A stretch of 64,000 bases of DNA from DAOMFB01 sp963721385 (GTDB lineage: Bacteria; Acidobacteriota; Thermoanaerobaculia; UBA5066). The stretch lies in NCBI GenBank assembly GCA_963721385.1, contig CAVRJB010000019.1, forward strand, positions 372,001 to 436,000. Reading direction: 5' to 3'. The notes below the pieces were generated by a model. The model did no database searches. It was not told the DNA's origin and saw only the letters and a program-made list of their open reading frames with translations. Positions within the stretch are counted from its first letter, which is position 1. Each line of letters begins with the position of its first letter. Below are positions 26,552-34,647 of this stretch, piece after piece. The position numbers were made by a program, and so were the translations under genes.

Positions 26552-27600
26552 CCTCCGGCCCCGGCCCCGAGCTCGCGACGCAGCTCTCCTCGGCCCTGAT
26601 GGTGGACGAGGAGTGGTCCGTCAGGACGCCGCGCGGCTTCGTCTGGTGGCCGCACCGCGCCGCCCAGCGGGTCGACGTGGGCGAACGGTTCGAGGACGGC
26701 GGGACCGCCGGATGCCGCGTCGTCGTCGAGACCGACGTTCTCACGCTCGACGGGAGTGTCCGGCCCGATGCGCTCGACGGAGCGCTCGCCGGCCTGATGC
26801 GCTTTCCGCCGATGGCGGCCTTCCGGGTCGACCGGGAGGCGCATCGGGTCACGCTCGTCTCGGCGCTCTTCGTTTCCGACGCCCTCGAGCCGTTCTTCGT
26901 CCCGCGGCTCGCGGTCGCGGCGATCCTGCAGGCGGCGTACGCGGAGCTCGGGACGGACGCGCTCGCGCGCGGGACCGGCGGCCGGCCGGCGTGGAGCGGG
27001 CACCCGTCGGCCGGAGCGCGCCCCGAGCCGGACGGCCTCCTGAGGCTCGTCGCCGAACGGATCGTTCCCGCCGGCGACGCTCTCTCCCGCTGGGACGACC
27101 CGGTGGAGCTTCTCGCGGCGGCGGACGACCTCTCCGCACAGGGAGCGCGGGCGCGGGCCCTTCCCGGCGGACTGAACGCCCGCTTTCCGTTTCTTCCCGG
27201 CGCGGAGGATCCGCTCGCTCCCGGCACCTCCAGCCTGCTGCAAGTGCGCGCCCGTGAAGCGCATCCCGAGCTGGGGCACGGCGTCTTCCTCCGGCTCTTC
27301 CTCCCCGGCGGCGACGCCCTCGTCGGGAGGCGAACCGCGGCGTCCGTCGCGATGGATCTCAACGACGAGGAGTTCGGCGACGACCGGTTCGGCGGCCATG
27401 GCCTCGGCTCCTGGACGGCCGAGTCGTCGGAGCCGGAGACGGAGCTCCCCGTCGCCCCCGGGCTGCCGCGTCTCTGCCACGTCACGTTTCTGCCCAACTA
27501 CGTCCGGGTTCCCGGGGCGCTCCGGAACGCCGTTGCCGACGCAGGGAAGCGCGCGAACTGGGCGGCGCATCTATTCGCCCACCGGCGCGGAGTGTCATAA
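26548..27600 (+). CDS. Protein of unknown function coupled to the ferredoxin gene
   Basis: I do not recognise this 350-residue protein. It has no signal peptide and no clear membrane helix. It is rich in Arg, Asp and Gly, with several aromatic-charged stretches (GFVWWPHRAAQRVDVGERF, CHVTFLPNYVRVPG). Base composition and codon use match its neighbours, so it is likely to be a real gene. It starts at ATG 26548, overlapping the ferredoxin stop by ATGA, and lies 34 bases before the amino-acid-binding lipoprotein gene. Coupling to a ferredoxin makes a redox-linked role possible, but this is speculation. Confidence 0.72.
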   Translation: MTSGPGPELATQLSSALMVDEEWSVRTPRGFVWWPHRAAQRVDVGERFEDGGTAGCRVVVETDVLTLDGSVRPDALDGALAGLMRFPPMAAFRVDREAHRVTLVSALFVSDALEPFFVPRLAVAAILQAAYAELGTDALARGTGGRPAWSGHPSAGARPEPDGLLRLVAERIVPAGDALSRWDDPVELLAAADDLSAQGARARALPGGLNARFPFLPGAEDPLAPGTSSLLQVRAREAHPELGHGVFLRLFLPGGDALVGRRTAASVAMDLNDEEFGDDRFGGHGLGSWTAESSEPETELPVAPGLPRLCHVTFLPNYVRVPGALRNAVADAGKRANWAAHLFAHRRGVS

Positions 27601-27634
27601 GCTAACGTCGGGATCGTCCTTCCGGAGGAATGCC

Positions 27635-28814
27635 ATGAGCAAGAGATCGCTCTCTCGCCCTCGCCGTCGCGGCTCTCGTGGTCCCCGCCTGCGGCAAGAA
27701 GGGCGACCTGCCCGAGATCAAGGTCGGCGTCATCGCCGAGCTGTCCGGCGACCTCTCAGGCTTCGGCGACTCGTGCAAGAAGGCGGCGGAGCTGAAGGCC
27801 GCCGAGATCGACTCGAAAGGGGGGATCGACGTCGGGGGCACGAGGTACCGCCTGCGCCTCATCATCGACGACAGCCAGGGAAAGGCCGAGCAGGCCGTCG
27901 CCGCCGCGCAGCGCCTCGTCTCGCAGGACGGGGTCGTCGCCTTCGTGGGCCCGAACATCAGCCTCTGCGCGGTTCCGGTCGCCGACGAGGCCGAGAAGCT
28001 GAAGGTGCCGATGATCTCGGCGTCGTCGACGGCCCCGAAGACGACGCTGGACGCGACGACCGGCCAGCCGAAGCAGTGGGTCTTCCGCGCCAGCTTCACC
28101 GACGCGTGGCAGGGACAGGTCCTCGCGAAGTTCGCCGACGGCTACATCCGGGCGAAGAAGGCCGCCGTCCTCTACGACCCGACCTCCGAGGCCCCGAAGA
28201 TCCAGGCCGAGCTCTTCAAGCAGGACTTCGAGAAGAGCGGCGGCCAGGTCGTCGCCTTCGAGACGTTCAAGAGCGGCGAGACGGACTTCAAGGCGGCGTT
28301 CGACCGGATCAAGAAGGCCGGCCCCGACGTCGTCTTCCTTCCGGGCTACTACGCTGACGTCGCGCGACAGCTCCCGCAGGCCCGGAAGGCGGGTCTATCG
28401 GTCCCCTGTCTGGGGAGCGACAACTGGGGCATCACGGACCTCCTCCTGAAGGCCGCCGGCGCCGACGCCGAGGGCTCGTTCTACTGCGCCCACTACAACC
28501 CGGGCGCCCGGAACGAGATCACCGGGACCTTCGTCGCGAGCTACAAGAAGAGGTACGCGGACGCCACGCCCGACGATGTCGGGGCGCTCACCTACGACGC
28601 GCTCGGACTTCTCGAGAAGGCGCTCAAGGCGTCGGGCAAGCCGGATCGCCAGGCCGTGCGCGACGCTCTTGCCAAGATCGCCGAGTACGACGGCGTCACC
28701 GGGAAGCTCCGGTTCAAGGAAGGCTCCCGCGACCCGGTGAAGAGCGCCGTGATGATGAAGATCGAGAAGGGGAAACCGCTCTTCGTCACCAACATCGACC
28801 CGGACGTGAAGTAA
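27635..28814 (+). CDS. Branched-chain amino-acid-type ABC transporter substrate-binding lipoprotein, frameshift in signal peptide
   Basis: The mature part belongs to the LivJ/LivK periplasmic-binding family: IKVGVIAELSGDLSGFG, VAFVGPNISLCAVPVADEAEKLKVPMISASST and the C-terminal LRFKEGSRDPVKSAVM. The signal sequence reads LALAVAALVVPAC, ending in a lipobox Cys, but it is one base out of frame with the ATG at 27635, which has a strong GGAGGAA ribosome site. Removing one base at about 27645-27652 joins MSKRS to the lipobox, so an indel is inferred. No permease or ATPase gene of this class is nearby, so it either serves a distant transporter or acts as a receptor. Confidence 0.87.
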
Positions 28815-28832
28815 GAGCCGCTCGGCCGGTTT

Positions 28833-28882
28833 CCTTCCGCTGCGGAAGGGGTCTTAGGGGGAACCCGTGGCCGGGTTCCCCC
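28833..28882. terminator. Pair of strong hairpins between convergent genes
   Basis: Two inverted repeats lie between the binding-protein stop and the msrB 3' end. One is CCTTCCGC-T-GCGGAAGG (28833-28849). The other is an 11-bp arm pair GGGGGAACCCG / CGGGTTCCCCC with a four-base loop (28857-28882), which includes the last msrB codons. Neither has a long T run, so they are at best weak intrinsic terminators or Rho-linked stop points for both directions. Confidence 0.45.
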
Positions 28883-29405
28883 TGAAATCCAACGCCGCCG
28901 AGTTCATGCAATAGCGCAACCCGGTCGGCTTTGGCCCGTCGTCGAAGACGTGTCCGAGGTGCGCGTCGCAACGGGCGCAAAGGACCTCGGTCCTCTTCAT
29001 GAAGAAGGTCCGGTCGGAGACGTTCTTCACGTGGTCCGCCTCGATCGGCGCCCAGAAGCTCGGCCAGCCGGTTCCCGACTCGAACTTCGTCTCGGAGCTG
29101 AAGAGGGAGAGTCCGCAGCAGATGCAGACGTACGTCCCCTTCGCGTGGTTGTCCCACCACTTCCCGGTATGGGCCCGCTCGGTCCCCTTCTCCCGCGTGA
29201 CGTGGTACTGCTCCGGGGTCAGCTGCTTCCGCCACTCCTCGTCGCTCTTCACGACGCGGCCGACCGGCTCGGAGACGGGGCTCTTCGGGCTCGTGCTCAT
29301 GGGGGTCCCTTTCGTCGGTTCTTTCTGGGCCGAAGACGGCGCGAAGGCAAGGACCAGCCCACCGGTCCCCACGGCGCCGAGGGCGAGAAACGTGCGGCGC
29401 GTCAT
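28854..29405 (-). CDS. msrB: Peptide-methionine (R)-S-oxide reductase MsrB, exported
   Basis: MsrB repairs oxidised methionine in proteins. The catalytic Cys166 sits in RYCMNSAAL, and the structural zinc pairs are Cys94/Cys97 and Cys143/Cys146. GTGWPSFW and HLGHVFDDGP are family signatures. The N-terminus MTRRTFLALGAV resembles a twin-arginine signal, so the enzyme is probably exported folded, perhaps to protect envelope proteins. The start is ATG 29405; an in-frame GTG at 29414 would add three residues. It lies 37 bases downstream of the PLP decarboxylase on the same strand. Confidence 0.92.
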   Translation of the reverse strand: MTRRTFLALGAVGTGGLVLAFAPSSAQKEPTKGTPMSTSPKSPVSEPVGRVVKSDEEWRKQLTPEQYHVTREKGTERAHTGKWWDNHAKGTYVCICCGLSLFSSETKFESGTGWPSFWAPIEADHVKNVSDRTFFMKRTEVLCARCDAHLGHVFDDGPKPTGLRYCMNSAALDFRGNPATGSP

Positions 29406-29442
29406 GGCATTCACGTCTACGAAATGCCCCGCGCGGCCGGAT

Positions 29443-30891
29443 TTATTCCCCGGTCTCGCGAACGGCGGCGTCGAGGTCCTCGAGGGCGGCCTGCATCCGG
29501 TCGGCATGCGTCCTGAACGAGAGGACGCAGATCCTGAGGACGAAGCGTCCCTTCGCCATCGTGCCGGTCAGGTGGACGCGGCCGCGCGCGTTGACGGCGG
29601 CGAGGACGCGGCGGTTCAGGGCGTCGACGGCTTCCGGGCCGAGGGAGGGCTTCACGACCCGGAAGGCCAGGAGCGAGAGCTGGGGCTCGGCGACGATCTC
29701 GACCCCGGGGCGGCGCCGCAGCTCGCCGGCGGCCCAGCGCGCGAGGTCGAGCTTCTCGTCGAGGTTCCGGCGGAACGGCCCGAGGCCGTGCATCTTGATC
29801 GGCAGCCAGGCCGCGAGGCCCCGGAAGTTCCGCGAGAGCTCGGGCGAGATCTCGCAGAAGTCGACGAGATCCGGGTCGTGCTGCATCCGCGGGAGATAGT
29901 CGACGTGCGACGCATGGGCGCGCCGGAGCGTTTCGGGGTCTCGCACGAGAAGGCACCCGGCGCCGTACGGAAGGAAGAGCCCCTTGTGCGGGTCGAGGAC
30001 GACGGAGTCGGCGCGCTCGAGGCCGGCCATCGCCCGCCGGCCCCTCTCCGTCAGGAGGAAGAAGCCGCCGTAGGCCGCGTCGACGTGGAGCCAGAGCCTC
30101 TCCCTCGCGCAGAAGTCCGCGAGGCCCGGGAGATCGTCGACGGCACCGGTGTTCGTCGTTCCGGCATTCCCGACTACGAGGAACGGCGTCAGGCCCCTCT
30201 TTCGGTCGTCGGCAACCGACTGTTCGAGGAGATCGAGCCGGAGACGGAAGGTCTCGTCCGAGGGAATCTCCCGAATGCTCCGCGGAGGAAACCCCGCGAG
30301 GGCGGCGGCCTTCGCGACGCAGTAGTGCGTCTGGTCGGACGCGTAGAGGACGCCGGAGATGAAGTCCTCCGGGAGCCGGTCCCGCCGCGCCGCGACGAGG
30401 GCCGAGAAGTTCGCGAGCGAGCCGCCGCTCGCGAGGTATCCGCCGGCGGTCGGCGGGAAGCCGGCGATGCGGGCGAACCAGCGGACGACGTTCGTCTCGA
30501 GCTGAGCGAGAGCCGGGGCGGCCGCGAAGACGCCGACGTACCGGTTCGCTGCCGCGGCGACGAGCTCCGCCACGGCCGAGTGAAAAAGGCCGCCGCCGGG
30601 AATGTAGGCGAGATAGCCGGGCGAGGCCGTGTTGAAGCTCTTCGGGATCGCGCGCGTGAAGAGGAGGTCGAGCAGCTCCTCGGCCGGAGCGCCCGTCTCG
30701 GGAGGCTCGCGCTCGATCAGCTCGCGCGCGAGGGCTTCGGCCCCGGCCGTGTCGGCCGCCGGCTGCGCCGGGAGGGACGTCACGTGGTCGACGATCCGGT
30801 CCGTCGCGAGGCGGACGAGGCGCTCCATCTCCCGTCCGGAGAGCTCGAGCGAGGTGTCGGCGGGGAAGGGGGGCGGGATGCGGCTCGACAT
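29443..30891 (-). CDS. Pyridoxal-phosphate-dependent decarboxylase, group II (aromatic/diaminobutyrate type)
   Basis: The protein is a group II amino-acid decarboxylase of about 482 residues. The PLP lysine is near residue 302 in LDPHKGLFLPYG. HVDAAYGGFF supplies the Asp that contacts the pyridine nitrogen, and FNTASPGYLAYIPGGG and GYLASGGSLANFSAL are typical of the family. The substrate cannot be told from sequence: aromatic amino acids, diaminobutyrate or glutamate are all possible. The start is taken as ATG 30891; an in-frame GTG at 30909 overlaps the glmM stop by GTGA and is a real alternative. It is probably cotranscribed with glmM. Confidence 0.88.
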   Translation of the reverse strand: MSSRIPPPFPADTSLELSGREMERLVRLATDRIVDHVTSLPAQPAADTAGAEALARELIEREPPETGAPAEELLDLLFTRAIPKSFNTASPGYLAYIPGGGLFHSAVAELVAAAANRYVGVFAAAPALAQLETNVVRWFARIAGFPPTAGGYLASGGSLANFSALVAARRDRLPEDFISGVLYASDQTHYCVAKAAALAGFPPRSIREIPSDETFRLRLDLLEQSVADDRKRGLTPFLVVGNAGTTNTGAVDDLPGLADFCARERLWLHVDAAYGGFFLLTERGRRAMAGLERADSVVLDPHKGLFLPYGAGCLLVRDPETLRRAHASHVDYLPRMQHDPDLVDFCEISPELSRNFRGLAAWLPIKMHGLGPFRRNLDEKLDLARWAAGELRRRPGVEIVAEPQLSLLAFRVVKPSLGPEAVDALNRRVLAAVNARGRVHLTGTMAKGRFVLRICVLSFRTHADRMQAALEDLDAAVRETGE

Positions 30892-30905
30892 GGACCGGTC
30901 TTCGG

Positions 30906-32234
30906 TCACGCCCCGCCGAGCGCCTCGCGAGCGCACGCGGCGAGGTGATCGGCGAGATGCTCCACGAGGGCCGCATCCTCGCCTTCGACCATGATGCGAA
31001 GGAGCGGCTCAGTCCCCGAATAGCGGACGAGGAGGCGCCCCTTGCCGGCGAGGCGGCTCTCCGCGAGCCTCATTTCGTCGCCGAAGGGGGGAGCCTGCTC
31101 GAGGGGGACGCGCTCCTTCACCCGTACGTTGCGGAGAAGCTGCGGCAGGTGAGCGAACCGGGGCTGGTCGGCGAGCGTCCGTCCCGACGCGGCGACGAGC
31201 GCGGCGAGGTGAAGGCCGGTCAGCGTTCCGTCGCCGGTCGTCGTCAGGTCCGACCGGATCAGGTGTCCGGAAGGCTCGCCGCCGAGAAAGGAGCCGCTTC
31301 GCTCCATCTCCTCGACGACGTACCGGTCGCCGACGGGCGCGCGGAGCAGCCCGACGCCGAGCGCCGCCAGCGCCCGTTCGAGCCCGTAGTTCGACATGAC
31401 GGTCCCCACGACGGCAGCCGGCTTCCGCCCCTCGCGGATGAGCTCGTGCGTCCAGAGGTAGAGGACGTCGTCGCCGTCGAGGAGCCGCCCCGTGCCGTCG
31501 GCGAGGACGATCCGGTCGGCATCCCCGTCCAGCGCGAGGCCGAGGTCGGCGTGTCTCGCGACGACGGCGCGGGCCATCGCCTCGGGGTGAAGCGCCCCGC
31601 ACCCCTCGTTGATGTTGCGCCCATCGGGCGCGTCCGCGACCGAATGGACACGCGCGCCGGCGGCACCGAACGCGAGCGGAGCGACCTGAAACGCGGCGCC
31701 GTTCGCCGCGTCGATCATCACCGTCAGCCCGTCAAGGCGGTGGGGCAGCGTGCCGGCGAGGTGATCGACGTAGAGGCGTGGAAGCGACGGGTCGGGCGAA
31801 GCAGCGCGGGGGGCGGCGGCGCCGCTCGCCTCGATCCGCAACTCGATTCCGGCTTCGACGGCGTCGGAGAGCTTTCGCCCGTCCCTCGAGAAGAGCTTGA
31901 TGCCGTTGTCGCGCCAGGGATTGTGGGATGCGGAGACGGAGACGCCGGCGTCGGCGCCGAGCGCGCCGACGAGCCAGGCGACGGCGGGCGTCGGGACGAC
32001 CCCCGCGAAGGCGACTCGGGCCCCCTGCGAGGCGAGCCCGCCGGTCAGAGCGGCGACGATCCCGTCCGTGGACTCGCGGGTGTCCCCGCCGACCACGACG
32101 AGGGGCGCCTCCGCCCTCCCTTCCTCCCGGAGCAAGGCGCCGAGGGCGGCGCCGATGCGCGAGACCGTCCGGGGGTCGAGCGGAGGAACGCCCGCTTCGC
32201 CGCGGATTCCGTCGGTACCGAAGAGGCGACGCAC
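30906..32234 (-). CDS. glmM: Phosphoglucosamine mutase GlmM
   Basis: GlmM converts glucosamine-6-phosphate to glucosamine-1-phosphate for peptidoglycan and LPS precursors. The protein (442 residues, normal length) has the phosphoserine loop VSASHNPWRDNGIK with Ser103, the Mg loop LALDGDADRIVL, the sugar-binding GGEPSGHLI, and the C-terminal phosphate-binding RYSGTEPLLRIMVEG. GTG 32234 has TAAGCT exactly six bases upstream and no ribosome site, a leaderless arrangement. In many bacteria glmM follows folP; here folP is 6.4 kb away on the same strand. Confidence 0.95.
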   Translation of the reverse strand: MRRLFGTDGIRGEAGVPPLDPRTVSRIGAALGALLREEGRAEAPLVVVGGDTRESTDGIVAALTGGLASQGARVAFAGVVPTPAVAWLVGALGADAGVSVSASHNPWRDNGIKLFSRDGRKLSDAVEAGIELRIEASGAAAPRAASPDPSLPRLYVDHLAGTLPHRLDGLTVMIDAANGAAFQVAPLAFGAAGARVHSVADAPDGRNINEGCGALHPEAMARAVVARHADLGLALDGDADRIVLADGTGRLLDGDDVLYLWTHELIREGRKPAAVVGTVMSNYGLERALAALGVGLLRAPVGDRYVVEEMERSGSFLGGEPSGHLIRSDLTTTGDGTLTGLHLAALVAASGRTLADQPRFAHLPQLLRNVRVKERVPLEQAPPFGDEMRLAESRLAGKGRLLVRYSGTEPLLRIMVEGEDAALVEHLADHLAACAREALGGA

Positions 32235-32240
32235 GGCGCG

Positions 32241-32246
32241 AGCTTA
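32241..32246 (-). promoter_or_regulatory. Candidate -10 element of glmM, leaderless type
   Basis: TAAGCT on the minus strand is followed by six bases and the GTG at 32234. It matches the TAnnnT pattern seen before other apparently leaderless genes here. No -35 hexamer is convincing. Confidence 0.5.
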
Positions 32247-32265
32247 CCTGAGGGCCGGAAGGACG

Positions 32266-32294
32266 TTGACAGCCCCGGCGAGGGCCATTATCCT
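32266..32294 (+). promoter_or_regulatory. Sigma-70-type promoter of the Rrf2/sulfate transport operon
   Basis: TTGACA at 32266-32271 and TATCCT at 32289-32294 are separated by exactly 17 bases, a near-ideal housekeeping promoter. Transcription would start at about 32301, inside the adjacent dyad, which is where a repressor would be expected to bind. Confidence 0.75.
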
Positions 32295-32296
32295 AG

Positions 32297-32313
32297 TAAT
32301 CCTATAGGAATTA
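32297..32313. promoter_or_regulatory. Candidate Rrf2 operator overlapping the transcription start
   Basis: The dyad TAAT-CCTATAGG-A-ATTA lies directly after the -10 element and includes the AGGA ribosome site of the Rrf2 gene. Its AT-richness stands out in this GC-rich region. CCTAT/ATAGG half-sites recur at 32804-32820. The position fits autorepression; the link to this regulator is inferred. Confidence 0.6.
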
Positions 32314-32317
32314 TCTA

Positions 32318-32764
32318 TTGAGAATCTCCCGGCGCGGCCTCTATGCCCTGACGGCGCTCTGCCACCTCGCCGGGAGGTCCGGCGAGGTGGTCCGCGTGGG
32401 GGAAATCGCCGCAGCCGAGGGAATTCCGGAGAAGTTCCTGGAGGGAATTCTCGTCTTCCTGAGAAATGCGCGGATCGTCTCGAGCCGGCGGGGACGAGAC
32501 GGAGGCTATACCCTGCGCCGCCCGGCGGAGGCGATCGTCCTCGGCGAGGTGATCCGTGGGATCGACGGGCCCCTCGCGCCGTTCGGGGACGCGGAGGAGC
32601 TGGCGCGCCGGGTCCGGACCGACAAGCGGCAACCGGGCCTCTTCGAGGTGTTCCTCGACGTGAGAAACGCCGCGGCGGCGATCCTCGACCACACGACGCT
32701 CGCCGACGTGCTGAAGCGGAACCGCCGGCTGGCGGCCGCCGCCCGACGCCGGACGGCCCGATAG
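32318..32764 (+). CDS. Rrf2-family transcriptional regulator without iron-sulfur cysteines
   Basis: The 148-residue protein has the Rrf2 winged helix (ISRRGLYALTALCHLAG, GIPEKFLEGILVFLRNARIVSSRRGRDGGYTL). The segment that in IscR/NsrR holds three Cys ligands is here Cys-free (about residues 88-105), so it is unlikely to hold a cluster in that way. It heads the sulfate transporter operon, which suggests a CymR-like role sensing sulfur status, possibly with O-acetylserine or a partner protein; this is inference. The start is TTG 32318, preceded by AGGA inside the operator. Confidence 0.88.
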   Translation: MRISRRGLYALTALCHLAGRSGEVVRVGEIAAAEGIPEKFLEGILVFLRNARIVSSRRGRDGGYTLRRPAEAIVLGEVIRGIDGPLAPFGDAEELARRVRTDKRQPGLFEVFLDVRNAAAAILDHTTLADVLKRNRRLAAAARRRTAR

Positions 32765-32779
32765 ATCCGGAGACGTGAC

Positions 32780-33823
32780 ATGAGAGGAGTCGAAGGCCAA
32801 ATACCTATTAAATCAATAGGGATTGTTCTGACCGTCCTGGCCGCGGCGCTCTCCGGCTCCGTCCTGGGGGCGCCGCCCGCTCCGGCGAAGGTGGAACTCC
32901 TGAACGTCTCGTACGACCCGACCCGGGAGTTCTACCGGGAGTTCAACGCGTCGTTCGCCGCGGCCTGGAAGGCGAAGACGGGGCAGGCCGTCGAGATCCG
33001 CCAGTCGCACGGGGGCTCGGGAAAGCAGGCGCGGGCGGTGATCGACGGGCTTTCCGCGGACGTCGTGACGCTCGCTCTCGCGTACGACGTCGACGCGCTC
33101 GTCGCGAACGGGGGCCTCGTGGCGAGGAACTGGAGAAAACGGATCCCCTACGGGAGCGCTCCGTACACGTCCACGGTCGTCTTCCTCGTCCGGAAGGGAA
33201 ATCCGAAGGGAATCCGCGACTGGCCGGACCTGCTGAAGCCGGGAGTCAGCGTCATCACGCCGAATCCGAAGACCTCGGGCGGCGCGCGCTGGAACTACCT
33301 GGCCGCGTGGGGCGCGATGCGGAAGGCGGGGAAGAGCGAGGCCGAGGCGCAGGCGTTCGTCGCCGAGCTGTTCCGGCGCGTGCCTGTCCTCGACACCGGT
33401 GCGCGCGGCGCGACGAACACGTTCGTCCAGCGCCGGATGGGGGACGTTCTCCTCGCGTGGGAGAACGAGGGGCTGCTCGCGGCCGAGGAGGTCGGGAAGG
33501 GCGAGGTCGAGATCGTCGTCCCTCCACGGAGCATCCTCGCGGAGCCGACGGTCGCCGTCGTCGACAAAGTCGTCGACGCGCGCGGCACGCGGGCCGTCTC
33601 CGAGGCGTACCTCGCCCATCTCCTTTCGCCCGAGGGGCAGGAGCTGGCCGCGAAGCACCATTTCCGGCCACGCCTGCCGGAGGCCGCGAAGAAGTGGTCC
33701 GGAAAGTTTCCGGCCGTGGAGCTCTTCACGATCGACGAGATGTTCGGGGGCTGGGACGCGGCGCACCGTGCCCACTTCGCCGATGGCGGCGTCTTCGACC
33801 GGATTCAGGTGCCGGTGCGATGA
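32780..33823 (+). CDS. Sulfate ABC transporter substrate-binding protein (Sbp/CysP type)
   Basis: The 347-residue protein binds sulfate or thiosulfate outside the membrane. Family motifs include LLNVSYDPTREFYREFN, QSHGGSGKQARAVIDG and DVVTLALAYDVDAL, and the central RKGNPKGIRDWPDL and PNPKTSGGARWNYLAAWG. A signal peptide occupies about residues 10-31. ATG 32780 has a GGAG ribosome site and is the only start compatible with the signal peptide. It lies 15 bases after the regulator gene, and its first codons contain the AT-rich dyad at 32804-32820. Its stop overlaps the permease start by ATGA. Confidence 0.93.
   Translation: MRGVEGQIPIKSIGIVLTVLAAALSGSVLGAPPAPAKVELLNVSYDPTREFYREFNASFAAAWKAKTGQAVEIRQSHGGSGKQARAVIDGLSADVVTLALAYDVDALVANGGLVARNWRKRIPYGSAPYTSTVVFLVRKGNPKGIRDWPDLLKPGVSVITPNPKTSGGARWNYLAAWGAMRKAGKSEAEAQAFVAELFRRVPVLDTGARGATNTFVQRRMGDVLLAWENEGLLAAEEVGKGEVEIVVPPRSILAEPTVAVVDKVVDARGTRAVSEAYLAHLLSPEGQELAAKHHFRPRLPEAAKKWSGKFPAVELFTIDEMFGGWDAAHRAHFADGGVFDRIQVPVR
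32804..32820. promoter_or_regulatory. Second CCTATT/AATAGG dyad, inside the start of the binding-protein gene
   Basis: CCTATT-N5-AATAGG lies at codons 9-14 of the sulfate-binding protein gene. It shares CCTAT/ATAGG halves with the dyad at the operon promoter but has a wider spacer. It could be an internal Rrf2 site acting as a roadblock, or chance coding sequence. Confidence 0.35.
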
Positions 33824-34647
33824 CCCGGGCCCGGCGCGCGGCCCGGCTGCCGGGCTTTCCCCTGACGCTGGGAGTTTCGCTGTCGGCGCTCTCCCTGATC
33901 GTCCTCCTGCCGCTCTCGGCGCTCGCGTTGTCGGCGCTGCGGCTCGACGGGGCCGCCTACCGGCGGACGCTCGCGGATCCCCGCGTCCTCGCGGCGATGC
34001 GGCTCAGCCTGACGACGGCGTTCGCGGGAGCGGTCGCCGCGTCGCTCGCGGGCCTTCTCGTCGCATGGGTCCTCGTCCGCTACCGCTTTCCGTTCCGGCG
34101 GCTCGCCGACGCGCTCGTCGACCTGCCGTTCGCGCTTCCAACGGCCATTGCCGGCATCGCGCTGACGACGCTCTGGGCGCCGACGGGGTGGCTCGGAAAG
34201 CCTCTGGCTGCCCTCGGGGTGAAGGTCGCCTTCACGCCGCTCGGCATCGCCCTCGCCCTTCTCTTCATCGGCCTGCCGTTCACGATCCGGACTCTGCAGC
34301 CGGTCCTCGAGTCGCTCGACCCCGAAACGGAGGACGCGGCGTCGAGTCTCGGCGCCAACCGATGGGACGTCTTCCGCCGGGTTCTCCTGCCCGAGCTCGT
34401 CCCCGCGTGGCTGACGGGCTTCACGCTGGCCTTCGCGCGCGGGCTCGGGGAGTACGGCTCGGTCGTCTTCATCTCCGGAAACCTCCCGATGCGAACCGAG
34501 GTGGCGCCGCTCCTCGTCATGACCAAGCTCGAGCAGTACGACTACGCGGGGGCGACGGCGCTCGCGGCGTTGCTTCTCGTTCTCTCGTTCGCCCTGCTCC
34601 TCGCCGCGAACCGCCTGCAAGCGTGGAGCGCGGAGGCGGGCGCGTGA
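33820..34647 (+). CDS. cysT: Sulfate ABC transporter permease CysT
   Basis: The 275-residue inner-membrane permease has six hydrophobic segments and the cytoplasmic EAA-type loop (DAASSLGANRWDVFRRVLLPEL) that docks on the ATPase. The stretch ARGLGEYGSVVFISGNLP is characteristic of CysT/CysU. It forms the channel with CysW. ATG 33820 overlaps the binding-protein stop (ATGA), and its own stop overlaps the cysW GTG (GTGA), so production of the transporter parts is translationally coupled. Confidence 0.93.
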   Translation: MTRARRAARLPGFPLTLGVSLSALSLIVLLPLSALALSALRLDGAAYRRTLADPRVLAAMRLSLTTAFAGAVAASLAGLLVAWVLVRYRFPFRRLADALVDLPFALPTAIAGIALTTLWAPTGWLGKPLAALGVKVAFTPLGIALALLFIGLPFTIRTLQPVLESLDPETEDAASSLGANRWDVFRRVLLPELVPAWLTGFTLAFARGLGEYGSVVFISGNLPMRTEVAPLLVMTKLEQYDYAGATALAALLLVLSFALLLAANRLQAWSAEAGA

